The notes below the pieces were generated by a model. The model saw only the letters and a list, made by a program, of their open reading frames with translations, ran no database searches and was not told where the DNA came from. A stretch of DNA of 64,000 nt, from positions 5,146,001-5,210,000 of the forward strand of contig NZ_JAUSVA010000002.1 of the NCBI RefSeq assembly GCF_030813695.1. The letters are read 5' to 3'. Of the stretch, positions 41,296-51,147 are shown piece by piece. A program made the position numbers and the translations under genes. How positions within the stretch are numbered: the first letter of the stretch is position 1; each line of letters begins with the position of its first letter. The stretch is from Kitasatospora herbaricolor. Its GTDB lineage: Bacteria > Actinomycetota > Actinomycetes > Streptomycetales > Streptomycetaceae.

Positions 41296-41523
41296 GTGGC
41301 CGAACTCGGAGCGCGCGACCTGGCCGTCCTGGCACTGGAGGCCCGCCCCTGGCGGACGGCCGGCGCCAAGGAACGGGCGATCCGCGAGGAGCTGGGCCTG
41401 TCGAGCACCCGCTACTACCAGCTGCTGAACGCCCTGCTCGACCGTCCGGAGGCGCTCGCCCGGGACCCGCTGCTGGTCAACCGGCTGCGCCGGATCCGCG
41501 AACGCAAGCGCGAGGCCCGCTGA
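41296..41523 (+). CDS. DUF3263 small DNA-binding-like protein
   Basis: A protein of about 75 residues of the DUF3263 family: a helix-turn-helix-like stretch (AIREELGLSSTRYYQLLNALLD) followed by a basic C-terminus (RLRRIRERKREAR). It resembles a DNA-binding module; targets are unknown. The GTG at 41296 follows GGAGG by 8 nt. In-frame starts at 41239 and 41218 would add an Arg-rich tail. Confidence 0.72.
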   Translation: MAELGARDLAVLALEARPWRTAGAKERAIREELGLSSTRYYQLLNALLDRPEALARDPLLVNRLRRIRERKREAR

Positions 41524-41624
41524 CGCAGGCGTGCGGCCCGCCGCCGACCGCCCCCGGCGGCCCGCCGGGGGAGCGCCCGCGCGCTGCGCGGTGTGCCGCG
41601 CGGGGCCCTGGGTAGGGTCGGAGC

Positions 41625-42491
41625 ATGGCCATCACCGAGTTGCCGGAGCCGGTTACCGCTGCTGGACGCGAAGGGCTGGCGGCGCTGCTCGCCGACCCCG
41701 GCGGGGCCGTCGCGGCCTTCGACTTCGACGGGACGCTGGCGCCGATCGTCCCCGACCCGGCCGCGGCCCGGGCCCACCCCCGCGCCGCCGCCGCCCTGGC
41801 CGCCCTGGCGCCGCTGGTGGGCTCGGTGGTGGTCGTGACCGGCCGGCCGGCCGCGCTGGCGGTGGAGTACGGCGGCCTCGCGCGGGTGCCCGGGCTGGTC
41901 GTGCTCGGCCAGTACGGCGTGGAGCGCTGGGAGGCCGCCAGCGGCGAGGTGCGGGCGCCCGCGCCGCACCCGGGCGTGGCGGAGGTCCGCGCGCTGCTGC
42001 CGGGCCGGCTGGCGGAGCTGGGTGCCGGCGCCGGCACCTGGGTGGAGGACAAGGGCCGGGCGCTGGCCGTGCACACCCGCCGGGCGGACGCCCCGGAGGA
42101 GGTCCTGGAGCTGCTCCGGGAGCCGATGGCCGCGCTGGCCGCCGAGCACGGGCTGATGGTGGAGCCCGGGCGCCTCGTCCTGGAGCTGCGCCCGCCGGGC
42201 GTCGACAAGGGCGCGGCGCTCGGCGGCTTCCTGCGGGAGCGGGCCGCCCGCGGCGTCCTGTACGCGGGGGACGACCTGGGTGACCTGGCGGCCTTCGCGG
42301 CGGTGGAGAAGGGCCGTACCGAGGGCGTGCCGGGGCTGCTGGTCTGCAGCGGGGCGGTGGGCGACGCCCCCGTGCGCGACCTCGCCGACCGGGCGGACCT
42401 GGTGGTCCCCGGCCCGGCCGGCGTGGTGGGGCTGGTGGAGGCGCTGGTGCGGCGGCTGACGGACGGCCCGGAGGTCAGCCCAGCGCGGTGA
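41625..42491 (+). CDS. otsB: Trehalose-6-phosphate phosphatase
   Basis: A 288-residue HAD-type phosphatase that makes trehalose from trehalose-6-phosphate. The catalytic DxD is D33/D35 in FDFDGTLAP, and the metal-binding motif VLYAGDDLGDLAAF lies near the end. TAGGGT ends 6 nt before the ATG and no ribosome site is seen, so the mRNA is probably leaderless. It is convergent with otsA, and the two coding regions overlap by 17 nt. Confidence 0.93.
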   Translation: MAITELPEPVTAAGREGLAALLADPGGAVAAFDFDGTLAPIVPDPAAARAHPRAAAALAALAPLVGSVVVVTGRPAALAVEYGGLARVPGLVVLGQYGVERWEAASGEVRAPAPHPGVAEVRALLPGRLAELGAGAGTWVEDKGRALAVHTRRADAPEEVLELLREPMAALAAEHGLMVEPGRLVLELRPPGVDKGAALGGFLRERAARGVLYAGDDLGDLAAFAAVEKGRTEGVPGLLVCSGAVGDAPVRDLADRADLVVPGPAGVVGLVEALVRRLTDGPEVSPAR

Positions 42492-43944
42492 GCTGGTCGA
42501 GGAACCACTGCTGCGGCGGCAGCGCGGTGGCCGCCGCGGCCAGCCGCTTGGTGCGCTCGGTGCGCTCGGCGGTGGGCATGGTGAGGGCGCTGTGCAGGGC
42601 CTCGGCGGTGGCGATCACGTCGTACGGGTTGACGGTGACGGCGTCCTCGCCGAGTTCGGCGAAGGCGCCGGCCTCCCGGGAGAGCACCAGAGCGCAGCCC
42701 GCGTCGGACACCACCGGCACCTCCTTGGCGACCAGGTTCATGCCGTCCCGGATCGGGTTGACCAGCGCCACGTCGGCCAGCCGGTAGGCCGCCAGGGACC
42801 GCGGGAAGTCGTCGTTGACGTGCAGGATCAGCGGCTGCCAGTCCTCGGTGCCGAACTCCTCGTTGATCTCGCCGGCGATCCGCTCCACCGAGGCCGTGTA
42901 CGCGCGGTACTCGGCCAGGTCGGTCCGCGAGGGGTAGGCGAAGGCGACGTGGACGACCCGGTCCAGCCACTCGGGGCGGGTGCGCAGCAGGTGCCGGTAG
43001 GCCAGCAGCCCGCGGACGATGTTCTTGCTCAGCTCGGTGCGGTCCACCCGGACGATCGTGCGGCGCCCGCCCACGGCCGCCCGCAGGGCGGCCAGCCGCT
43101 CCTCGACGTCGGCCCGGTGCGAGCGCTCCCGCAGGAAGTCGGCGTCGGCGCCCAGCGCGTGCACGCCCAGCGCCGTGGTGCGGCCCGCGTGCGTGACGGT
43201 GAGCGCCTCGCGGTCGACCTCGGCGCCGAGCACGTCCGCGCAGCAGTCCGCGAAGGCGAGCGCCCAGCGGCGGGTCAGGAAGCCGGCCCGGTCGGCGCCC
43301 AGGATGCCGGTCAGCACCGCCTCGGCGACGTCGTCCGGCAGCATCCGGTAGTAGTCCGGCGGGGCCCAGGGGGTGTGCGAGAAGTGGCCGATCCGCAGGT
43401 CCGGACGGCGGGCCCGGAGCAGCGCGGGCACCAGCGACAGGTGGTAGTCCTGCACCAGCACGGCGGCGTCCGGGGCGGCCTCGGCGGCGAGCGCGTCGGC
43501 GAAGGCGGCGTTGTAGGCCTCGTAGGCCTGCCACTCGGTGCGGAAGCCCGCGTCGAAGGCGGGCTCGGTCGGGGTGGCGTACAGCAGGTGGTGGACGAAC
43601 CACAGGGTGGAGTTGGCGACCCCGTTGTAGGCCCGGGCGAAGGTCTCCGGGTCGATGTCCAGCATCCGGACGGCCTGCCCGCCGACCTCGTGCCCGGCGC
43701 GGTCCAGCCGGCCGTCGGGGGCCTGCCGGGCCGCCTCCCGGTCGGCCTCGCCGAGCGCCGCGCAGACCCAGACCGCCGAGGGGTCGTCGATGGCGGAGAG
43801 CCCGGAGACCAGGCCGCCGCCGCCCCGGCGCAGGGCCAGGGTGCCGTCCTCCTGGCGGTTGAAGGACACCGGACCACGGTTGGAGGCCACCAGGACGGGG
43901 GCGCTGCCGGTCGGACTCGAACGTGCCGTCGTGAGATCGCCCAT
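42475..43944 (-). CDS. otsA: Trehalose-6-phosphate synthase
   Basis: A 489-residue GT20 glycosyltransferase that makes trehalose-6-phosphate from a nucleotide-glucose and glucose-6-phosphate. Family segments include LVASNRGPVSF at the start, VQDYHLSLVPALL and IGHFSHTPWAPP in the active site, and LVNPIRDGMNLVAKE near the end. The ATG at 43944 gives a normal N-terminus. It begins 39 nt after gpgS on the same strand, so the two probably form a compatible-solute operon. Confidence 0.94.
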   Translation of the reverse strand: MGDLTTARSSPTGSAPVLVASNRGPVSFNRQEDGTLALRRGGGGLVSGLSAIDDPSAVWVCAALGEADREAARQAPDGRLDRAGHEVGGQAVRMLDIDPETFARAYNGVANSTLWFVHHLLYATPTEPAFDAGFRTEWQAYEAYNAAFADALAAEAAPDAAVLVQDYHLSLVPALLRARRPDLRIGHFSHTPWAPPDYYRMLPDDVAEAVLTGILGADRAGFLTRRWALAFADCCADVLGAEVDREALTVTHAGRTTALGVHALGADADFLRERSHRADVEERLAALRAAVGGRRTIVRVDRTELSKNIVRGLLAYRHLLRTRPEWLDRVVHVAFAYPSRTDLAEYRAYTASVERIAGEINEEFGTEDWQPLILHVNDDFPRSLAAYRLADVALVNPIRDGMNLVAKEVPVVSDAGCALVLSREAGAFAELGEDAVTVNPYDVIATAEALHSALTMPTAERTERTKRLAAAATALPPQQWFLDQLTALG

Positions 43945-43982
43945 GATGGGAACCTTGCCGTGGTCCGGCACCGCCAAACTTC

Positions 43983-45014
43983 CTAGTACCCGCTGTGACG
44001 GCTCACATACTCCGGGACGGTGTGCATCGGCGGGCGCTCCAGCGCGCCGACCGGGTGGCTGTGCGCGGTGAAGCCCGTGCCGGTGCGGGTGAACTGGGTC
44101 AGCAGCGGGTGCACCAGGTCGGCGGAGGCCTTGAGCCGGTGGGTGCGGTCCAGCCGTTCCAGGGCGGTGCGGTAGATGGTCGCGGCCATCCGGCCGAGCG
44201 CCTGGCTGTCCTGGTGGCGGTGGTGGCGCACGCCCACGTCCACCTGGGCGAGCGCGTCCAGGCCGGCCGCCTCCAGGGCGTCCACCAGCAGCCCGAGCTC
44301 CACGCCGTAGCCGGTGGGGAACGGCAGCCGCTCCAGCAACGAGCGGCGGGCCGCGTACTCGCCGCCCAGCGGCTGGACGAAACCGGCGAGTTCCGGCCAG
44401 TGCAGGTTGAGCAGCGGGCGGGCGACCAGTTCGGTGACCCGGCCGCCGCCGACCGGGTCGATGGTGGCGTCCCCGCCCTCGCCGGCTCCCGGCAGCTCGT
44501 ACGGCCGGTCGTACATCGCCTTGACCAGCTGGATGCCAGGGTCGGTCAGCAGCGGGCCGACGATGCCCGAGACGAAGGCCGGGTCGAACTCGCGCAGATC
44601 GGCGTCCACGAAGCAGACGATCTCGCCGGAGGTGGCCAGCAGCGAGCGCCAGAGCACCTCGCCCTTGCCGGGCTCGGCCGGCAGCCGGGGCAGTATCGCG
44701 TCCCGGTGCACGACCCGGGCGCCGGCCTCGGCGGCCGCCTCGGCGGTGCGGTCCGCGGAGCCGGAGTCGACCACCACCAGTTCGTCGACCAGCGGCAGAC
44801 GCTCCATCAGCTCCCGGCGGATCACCGAGACGATGGCCCCGACGGTCGACTCCTCGTCCAGGGCGGGCAGCACCACGCTGATCGTCCCGGCCCGGCCGGC
44901 CGCCTCCTTGGCGGCGAGCAGGCTGTGCACCGGTCGGTCGGCCGCGCTCCAGGACCGGCGGCGCAGCCAGGACGCCACCTCCGGGAGAAGCGCGGGGGGC
45001 AGCTCGGCAGGCAC
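43983..45014 (-). CDS. gpgS: Glucosyl-3-phosphoglycerate synthase
   Basis: A 343-residue GT81 enzyme that joins UDP- or ADP-glucose to 3-phosphoglycerate, the first step to glucosylglycerate (and methylglucose polysaccharides in mycobacteria). It has a Rossmann start (TISVVLPALDEESTVGAIV), the metal-binding VDADL, and the GYGVELGLLVDA segment. The GTG at 45014 follows AAGGAG by 6 nt. The phosphatase partner GpgP is not adjacent. Together with otsA it points to osmotic or carbon-storage solutes. Confidence 0.9.
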   Translation of the reverse strand: MPAELPPALLPEVASWLRRRSWSAADRPVHSLLAAKEAAGRAGTISVVLPALDEESTVGAIVSVIRRELMERLPLVDELVVVDSGSADRTAEAAAEAGARVVHRDAILPRLPAEPGKGEVLWRSLLATSGEIVCFVDADLREFDPAFVSGIVGPLLTDPGIQLVKAMYDRPYELPGAGEGGDATIDPVGGGRVTELVARPLLNLHWPELAGFVQPLGGEYAARRSLLERLPFPTGYGVELGLLVDALEAAGLDALAQVDVGVRHHRHQDSQALGRMAATIYRTALERLDRTHRLKASADLVHPLLTQFTRTGTGFTAHSHPVGALERPPMHTVPEYVSRHSGY

Positions 45015-45186
45015 GGCACACTCCTTGCTGGGGCGCCTCGGCGGCGCGGGTCGGGTGGGGCGGTCCGCTCGCTCGGGCATCTCGCGTGGCGGACGGACCG
45101 CTTGGCGGTTGACGCCTTCGGATACAGTCTTCGTACAGCGCTTAGACCTTCGCACGCCGGGGTCGCCCGCTGAGCAGGACCACAAC
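45015..45186. promoter_or_regulatory. Divergent promoter region gpgS/thrC
   Basis: A candidate thrC promoter is TTGACG (45109-45114) with TACAGC (45134-45139) at a long 19-nt spacing; TTGGCG (45102) with TACAGT (45123) is an alternative with a short one. No gene is visible. Confidence 0.4.
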
Positions 45187-45300
45187 TTCACAGAGCTCAT
45201 CCAGAGGGACTGAGGGAACGGCCCGTCGACGTCCCGGCAACCTTCTCGCACGGCGGCTTCGGCGGCCCTGGCGGGACAGGTGCCAATTCCGTCCTGTGGC
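45187..45300 (+). ncRNA. SAM-I riboswitch (S-box leader) upstream of thrC
   Basis: The conserved S-box core is present in order: AGCTCATCCAGAGGGACTG, the kink-turn side GAGGGAACGGCCCG, the GTCCCGGCAACC block, and then GGTGCCAATTCC. The closing P1 helix is CACAG (45189-45193) with CTGTG (45294-45298). Between them a GC-rich hairpin forms the variable arm. It lies about 45 nt upstream of the thrC start, so control at translation or by early termination is possible. Confidence 0.9.
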
Positions 45301-45344
45301 GCGCCCGCGTCATGGGGAAGATGAGGAGAGAGGCCTCCGCCATC

Positions 45345-46646
45345 ATGGCTATCACCGCGAACACCGCCCCCGGCGCCGCAGACGTGACCGATTCCGTCGA
45401 CCTCGGCCCCGCCACCGCACTCTCCTGTCGCGAGTGCGGCACCCGCTTCCCGCTCGGCCCGAGCTTCGCGTGCCTGGAGTGCTTCGGCCCGCTGGAGATC
45501 GCGTACGACTTCGGCTCGGCCGGCGCGGACGAGCTGCGCAAGCGGATCGAGGCCGGCCCGGCGTCGATCTGGCGCTACGCGCCGCTGCTGCCCGTCCCCG
45601 CCGACGTCGCCTCCAAGCCCAACCTGAACCCGGGCTGGACCCCGCTGGTGAAGGCCGACAACCTGGGCCGCGAGCTGGGCTTCACCGCCCAGCTGCACGT
45701 CAAGGACGACTCGGGCAACCCGACCCACTCCTTCAAGGACCGCGTGGTGGCCTGCGCCATCGAGGCGGCCCGCGCGTTCGGCTTCACCACCCTCTCCTGC
45801 TCCTCGACCGGCAACCTGGCCGGCGCGGTGGGCGCGGCGGCGGCCCGGGCCGGTTTCAAGTCCTGCGTGTTCATCCCGCACGACCTGGAGCAGGGCAAGG
45901 TCGTCATGGCCGGGGTGTACGGCGGCGAGCTGGTCGGCATCGAGGGCAACTACGACGACGTGAACCGCTTCTGCTCGGAGCTGATCGGCGACCCGGCCGG
46001 CGAGGGCTGGGGGTTCGTCAACGTCAACCTGCGGCCGTACTACGGCGAGGGCTCCAAGACCCTGGCGTACGAGATCTGCGAGCAGCTGGGCTGGCGCCTG
46101 CCGGAGCAGATCGTGATCCCGATCGCCTCGGGCTCCCAGCTCACCAAGATCGACAAGGGCCTGCAGGAACTGATCAAGCTCGGCCTGGTCGAGGACCGGC
46201 CGTACAAGATCTTCGGCGCCCAGGCGGAGGGCTGCTCCCCGGTCTCCGCCGCCTTCAAGGCCGGCCGGGACGTGATCCGCCCGGTCAAGCCGGACACCAT
46301 CGCCAAGTCGCTGGCCATCGGCAACCCGGCGGACGGCCCGTACGTGCTGGACATCGCCCGCCGCACCGGCGGCGCCGTCGAGGACGTCACGGACGCCGAG
46401 GTGGTCGAGGCGATCAAGCTGCTGGCCCGCACCGAGGGCATCTTCGCGGAGACCGCCGGCGGGGTGACCATCGGCGTGCTGAAGAAGCTCGTCGAGACCG
46501 GTCAGCTGGACCCGTCGAAGGAGACCGTGGCGATCAACACCGGCGACGGCCTCAAGACCCTGGACGCGGTGGCCGATGCCGGTCTGACCGCGACCATCCG
46601 CCCGACCCTGGAGTCCTTCCGGTCGGCCGGCCTCGCGTCCGCCTGA
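45345..46646 (+). CDS. thrC: Threonine synthase
   Basis: A 433-residue PLP enzyme that converts O-phosphohomoserine to threonine. The PLP lysine is K131 in NPTHSFKDR, and a CxxC pair set (C28, C31, C43, C46) at the N-terminus forms a small zinc-ribbon-like module found in this thrC subfamily. The ATG at 45345 follows GAGAGG by 11 nt; an earlier in-frame ATG (45312) would lie in the riboswitch 3' region. The leader SAM-I riboswitch is the notable control. It is followed by the sulfur carrier gene after 31 nt. Confidence 0.95.
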   Translation: MAITANTAPGAADVTDSVDLGPATALSCRECGTRFPLGPSFACLECFGPLEIAYDFGSAGADELRKRIEAGPASIWRYAPLLPVPADVASKPNLNPGWTPLVKADNLGRELGFTAQLHVKDDSGNPTHSFKDRVVACAIEAARAFGFTTLSCSSTGNLAGAVGAAAARAGFKSCVFIPHDLEQGKVVMAGVYGGELVGIEGNYDDVNRFCSELIGDPAGEGWGFVNVNLRPYYGEGSKTLAYEICEQLGWRLPEQIVIPIASGSQLTKIDKGLQELIKLGLVEDRPYKIFGAQAEGCSPVSAAFKAGRDVIRPVKPDTIAKSLAIGNPADGPYVLDIARRTGGAVEDVTDAEVVEAIKLLARTEGIFAETAGGVTIGVLKKLVETGQLDPSKETVAINTGDGLKTLDAVADAGLTATIRPTLESFRSAGLASA

Positions 46647-46677
46647 TCCCCCCCACCCCGCTAGGAGAGCGACCGCC

Positions 46678-46956
46678 ATGAGCGCCAACGTCCGCATCCC
46701 GACCATCCTGCGCACCTACACCGGCGGCGCCGCCGAGGTGGCCGCCGAGGGCGCGACCCTCGCCGAGGTCATCGCCGACCTGGAGAAGAACCACGCCGGC
46801 ATCGCCGCCCGGGTGCTCGACGACACGGGCAAGCTGCGCCGTTTCGTCAACATCTACGTGAACGACGACGACGTGCGCTTCGCCGAGGGCCTGGCGACCG
46901 AGATCAAGGACGGCGCCAGCGTCTCGATCATCCCCGCGGTGGCCGGCGGCTGCTGA
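46678..46956 (+). CDS. cysO: MoaD/ThiS-like sulfur carrier (CysO type)
   Basis: A 92-residue ubiquitin-fold sulfur carrier. It is close to mycobacterial CysO (IPTILRTYTGG at the start, RFVNIYVNDDDVRF and PAVAGG at the end). CysO carries sulfur as a thiocarboxylate to cysteine synthase CysM. Here the gene encodes one more residue, Cys, after the GG, so the chain ends GGC and must be trimmed before use. No cysM or mec lies next to it. It shares transcription direction with thrC, 31 nt downstream and preceded by AGGAGAG. Confidence 0.82.
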   Translation: MSANVRIPTILRTYTGGAAEVAAEGATLAEVIADLEKNHAGIAARVLDDTGKLRRFVNIYVNDDDVRFAEGLATEIKDGASVSIIPAVAGGC

Positions 46957-47363
46957 CCCCGACCGGCCGCGCGCCGGACCCGCCCGGGACGCCCGGGTGA
47001 GGCCCCGCACCCCCGAGCCGCCTTCACGTCCGGAATGCGATTCTCCGGTCGTGGAGGCGGCTCGCCGCACAGGGGTGGGAATTCGGCCGCCCGTGGCGGA
47101 GTAAAGTGTCCGACAGCCGATGACCGGGCCCCCTCCCCCGCCGGCGGATCTCCGCCCCCGTGGGCGTCCCGTACGACCCTGCCGGTCCGGTCGCTGAGAC
47201 CGGCGCTTGTGTCGTGCCTGTGAAACATGTCAGGCAGGTGTCAGAATTCCTGCTGCGATTTGCGCAATTCGTCCGGTATGCCCGGCATGAAATGCCGAAT
47301 TTCTCCGCATCCATCCTGAATCGCTCCCCCGCGGGCGCCGTGAATTCCCGGCAGCTGGGCCTG

Positions 47364-47391
47364 TTGCAGAGGGCGTTGATACGGATACATT
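47364..47391 (+). promoter_or_regulatory. Candidate cold-shock gene promoter and long leader
   Basis: TTGCAG (47364-47369), a 16-nt spacer and TACATT (47386-47391) form a plausible promoter. It would give a leader of about 170 nt, as is usual for cspA-like genes. The whole 613-bp gap (46957-47569) has no gene. It is AT-richer from about 47220 to 47400 and includes a CGGCAT-GAA-ATGCCG hairpin. Confidence 0.45.
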
Positions 47392-47569
47392 CAGCCGCGG
47401 TCGACGCATTCACCCGCCCAACGGGCCACCCTCCGGTGGTCCAGGACGGGCAACTGCGGCGTGCACGGCTGCGCTCAGGGGGGGTTCCCCGGGCCGGCCT
47501 CGAAACCAGACCCGGGCCCGCGACCTGCGGGATCCGTGAAGGGCCAGCACAGCACTAGGGGAGTTCGGA

Positions 47570-47773
47570 ATGGCTCAGGGCACCGTCAAGTGGTTCAACG
47601 CGGAGAAGGGCTACGGCTTCATCGCGGTCGACGGTGGTGCGGACGTGTTCGTCCACTACAGCGCGATCCAGATGGACGGCTACCGCACCCTCGAGGAGGG
47701 CCAGCGGGTCGAGTTCGAGATCTCCCAGGGACAGAAGGGCCCGCAGGCGGACATGGTCCGCGCGGCGGTCTGA
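47570..47773 (+). CDS. Cold-shock protein, CspA family
   Basis: A 67-residue cold-shock domain protein, a single-strand RNA/DNA chaperone. RNP1 (KGYGFIAV) and RNP2 (VFVHYSAI) are intact. The ATG has a weak GGGGAG-like site about 9 nt upstream (47556-47561). The gene follows a long leader (see promoter) and precedes a strong terminator. It corresponds to the ScoF-type proteins of Streptomyces. Confidence 0.95.
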   Translation: MAQGTVKWFNAEKGYGFIAVDGGADVFVHYSAIQMDGYRTLEEGQRVEFEISQGQKGPQADMVRAAV

Positions 47774-47827
47774 CCTTTCCGGACCCCGGAGCCTCGGCTC
47801 GGCCCACGGGCTGGTGATCCGCTTCGA

Positions 47828-47867
47828 CCGACGGGCCCGTACGACTCACGTCGTACGGGCCCGTCGG
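47828..47867 (+). terminator. Terminator after the cold-shock gene
   Basis: A perfect 17-bp stem with a 6-nt loop (CTCACG) lies 55 nt after the stop codon. Confidence 0.8.
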
Positions 47868-47998
47868 CATGTCCGGGCCTGGTTCGGTCCTGTCCGGTCC
47901 GGGCGGGGCGATGGTGCGTACCGGAGCCGTCGGTGCCGGCCCGGCCGCGGGGGAGTGCTGCGGGAGGGGGGACGCGACCGGCCGGATCCTCGATGGGG

Positions 47999-48025
47999 CT
48001 TGCACTCGCCATGCCGGAGTGCTAA
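47999..48025. promoter_or_regulatory. CIRCE element 1 (HrcA operator)
   Basis: CTTGCACTC, 9 nt, GAGTGCTAA. The right arm is perfect and the left arm has two mismatches to the CIRCE consensus TTAGCACTC-N9-GAGTGCTAA. Confidence 0.75.
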
Positions 48026-48034
48026 TCATTGGCG

Positions 48035-48061
48035 TTAGCACTCACAGCTTGAGAGTGACAA
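48035..48061. promoter_or_regulatory. CIRCE element 2 (HrcA operator)
   Basis: TTAGCACTC, 9 nt, GAGTGACAA. The left arm is perfect and the right arm has two mismatches. It lies 36 bp downstream of element 1. Together they mark HrcA repression of groEL. Confidence 0.85.
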
Positions 48062-48181
48062 CGGACCGGGTCGGTGAGGCCCCCGGGAGCGGTAGGGGAA
48101 AGGACCCCCGCACACCAGGGCCGTCCGTCGCGGGCACCTTCCGGTCCGAGCATTCACCGCCGTCTCGGAGGACCACTTCAC

Positions 48182-49804
<1,623 letters not shown>

Positions 49805-49831
49805 TCCTTCCGAGGGTCGGTCGGTTCTGAT

Positions 49832-49867
49832 CGCGAGGGCGGTCCCCTTCGGGGGGCCGCCCTCGCG
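49832..49867 (+). terminator. Terminator after groEL
   Basis: An 11-bp perfect GC stem, then an interrupted inner stem with a TTC loop, lies 27 nt after the groEL stop. Confidence 0.8.
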
Positions 49868-49964
49868 GCGTTCCCCCGTGCGGTCGCCGCGCCCGCCGCC
49901 GGCCGCCCGCCGCCCGGTTCCGGCGGGCGGCCGGGCGGGTGGGCCGGTACGGGACAATGGACGG

Positions 49965-50321
49965 ATGTCCAGCCCTGAAATCGAAGCAGCCCTGCACAGC
50001 GCGAGGGCGCTGATCCTCGCCGACCTCAGCGCCCGGGACGTGGCGGACGCCGCCGTGGTCTCGCTGGTCGAGGACGCCGTCACCCACCGCCGGTGGTGGC
50101 TGGAGCAGTGGCCGGACGGCACCGGGTACGTGCTCGGGCTGGTGGCCCAGGACGTCCAGGACGCGCTGCTGGAGGCGTACGGCCGCTGGCCGCTCTGCCC
50201 GACCTGCGCGCTGGACGGCGACCCGCACGCGCTGAGCGTGGAGCCCGAGCTGGGGCCCGACCCGCACTGGGTCTGCGGCAAGGAGGCCACCGTGGTCGCG
50301 CCGGTCGGGCAGCTCGGCTGA
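49965..50321 (+). CDS. Conserved hypothetical protein with a CxxC pair
   Basis: A 118-residue soluble protein, not recognised. It has an Ala-rich N-terminal helix, a WWLEQWPDG motif, and PLCPTCALDGDPH (CxxC), with one more Cys in VCGKE; the three cysteines could hold a metal only with another ligand. GACAAT (49953-49958) ends 6 nt before the ATG and there is no ribosome site, so a leaderless mRNA is likely. It follows the groEL terminator and is convergent with the HD gene. Confidence 0.68.
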   Translation: MSSPEIEAALHSARALILADLSARDVADAAVVSLVEDAVTHRRWWLEQWPDGTGYVLGLVAQDVQDALLEAYGRWPLCPTCALDGDPHALSVEPELGPDPHWVCGKEATVVAPVGQLG

Positions 50322-50390
50322 CCCCGGCGGGACGCTCTCCGGCGAAAGCCTCCCCGGCCGGGCCTGCCCGCCCCTGCCGTGCCCGGCCGC

Positions 50391-51026
50391 TCAGGCCTCC
50401 AGCCGTCCGAGTTCCGCCGCCAGGTTGGCCCGGGCGGCCGCGTCGAAGCGTTCCAGGGCGGCCGCGGTCCGGTAGAGCGCCGGCAGCGCGAGCAGCCCGC
50501 GCAGGACTGCCGCGCGCCCGGCCCGGAAGTCCTCGTCCGGCACGAAGGCGTACTCCTCCCGGACGGCGGCCGCGTAGGCGGCGTACGCCTCGGGCGCCCC
50601 GCCGAGGACGGCCAGGTCGGCGTCGCAGAGCACCTCGCCGTCCCGGTCGCCCGGCTCGGGGCGGTGGGTGACGGTGAGCCGGACCAGCCGGGCCACCTCG
50701 GCCACCTGCCGCTCCGGCAGCCCGGCCTCGGCGAGTGCCCGGACGGCGAGGGCCGCGCTGCGCTCCTCGTTCTCGGAGCGGTCCGGCTTGTAGACCGCGT
50801 CGTGGAACCAGGCCGCCAGCCGGACGGTGTCCGGGTCGTCGGCGTGCCCGGCGAGGTCGTCGACGCGGTCGAGCACGGCCCGCAGGTGCTCGGTGGTGTG
50901 GTACCTGCGCTGCGGCTCGGCCCAGCGCCGCAGCAGCTCGCGCCCGTAGGGCTCGGGGTCGACGCTCGCGCCGCAGCGGCGCAGCAGGGCGGACCAGCGG
51001 TCGGGGAGGGCTTCGGGCGACGGCAT
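50391..51026 (-). CDS. HD-domain phosphohydrolase-like protein
   Basis: A 211-residue protein of the predicted metal-dependent HD superfamily. The metal motif is split as usual: YHTTEH (about 42-47) and WFHDAVY (HD at 74-75), with a later Asp in LCDADLAVLG. The substrate is unknown; family members act on nucleotides or phosphodiesters. The length and helical pattern are typical. CACAAT (51033-51038, minus strand) ends 6 nt before the ATG, so it is probably leaderless. Confidence 0.83.
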   Translation of the reverse strand: MPSPEALPDRWSALLRRCGASVDPEPYGRELLRRWAEPQRRYHTTEHLRAVLDRVDDLAGHADDPDTVRLAAWFHDAVYKPDRSENEERSAALAVRALAEAGLPERQVAEVARLVRLTVTHRPEPGDRDGEVLCDADLAVLGGAPEAYAAYAAAVREEYAFVPDEDFRAGRAAVLRGLLALPALYRTAAALERFDAAARANLAAELGRLEA

Positions 51027-51118
51027 GGGGACATTGTGGCGCGCCGGCCGGCCGCGCCGTCGGGCGCCCCGGAGGTCCGCGCCGGGGCCCCGGCGGCCTG
51101 CTGATTCTGCTGGACAGC

Positions 51119-51144
51119 ATATGTAGTTCACCGATATATATAGA
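51119..51144. promoter_or_regulatory. AT-rich operator/promoter of padR
   Basis: A run of ATATGTAG and CGATATATATAG stands out in this GC-rich DNA immediately before the padR ATG. PadR regulators commonly bind ATAT-containing dyads in their own promoter, so autoregulation is likely. The dyad symmetry is imperfect. Confidence 0.5.
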
Positions 51145-51147
51145 GCC

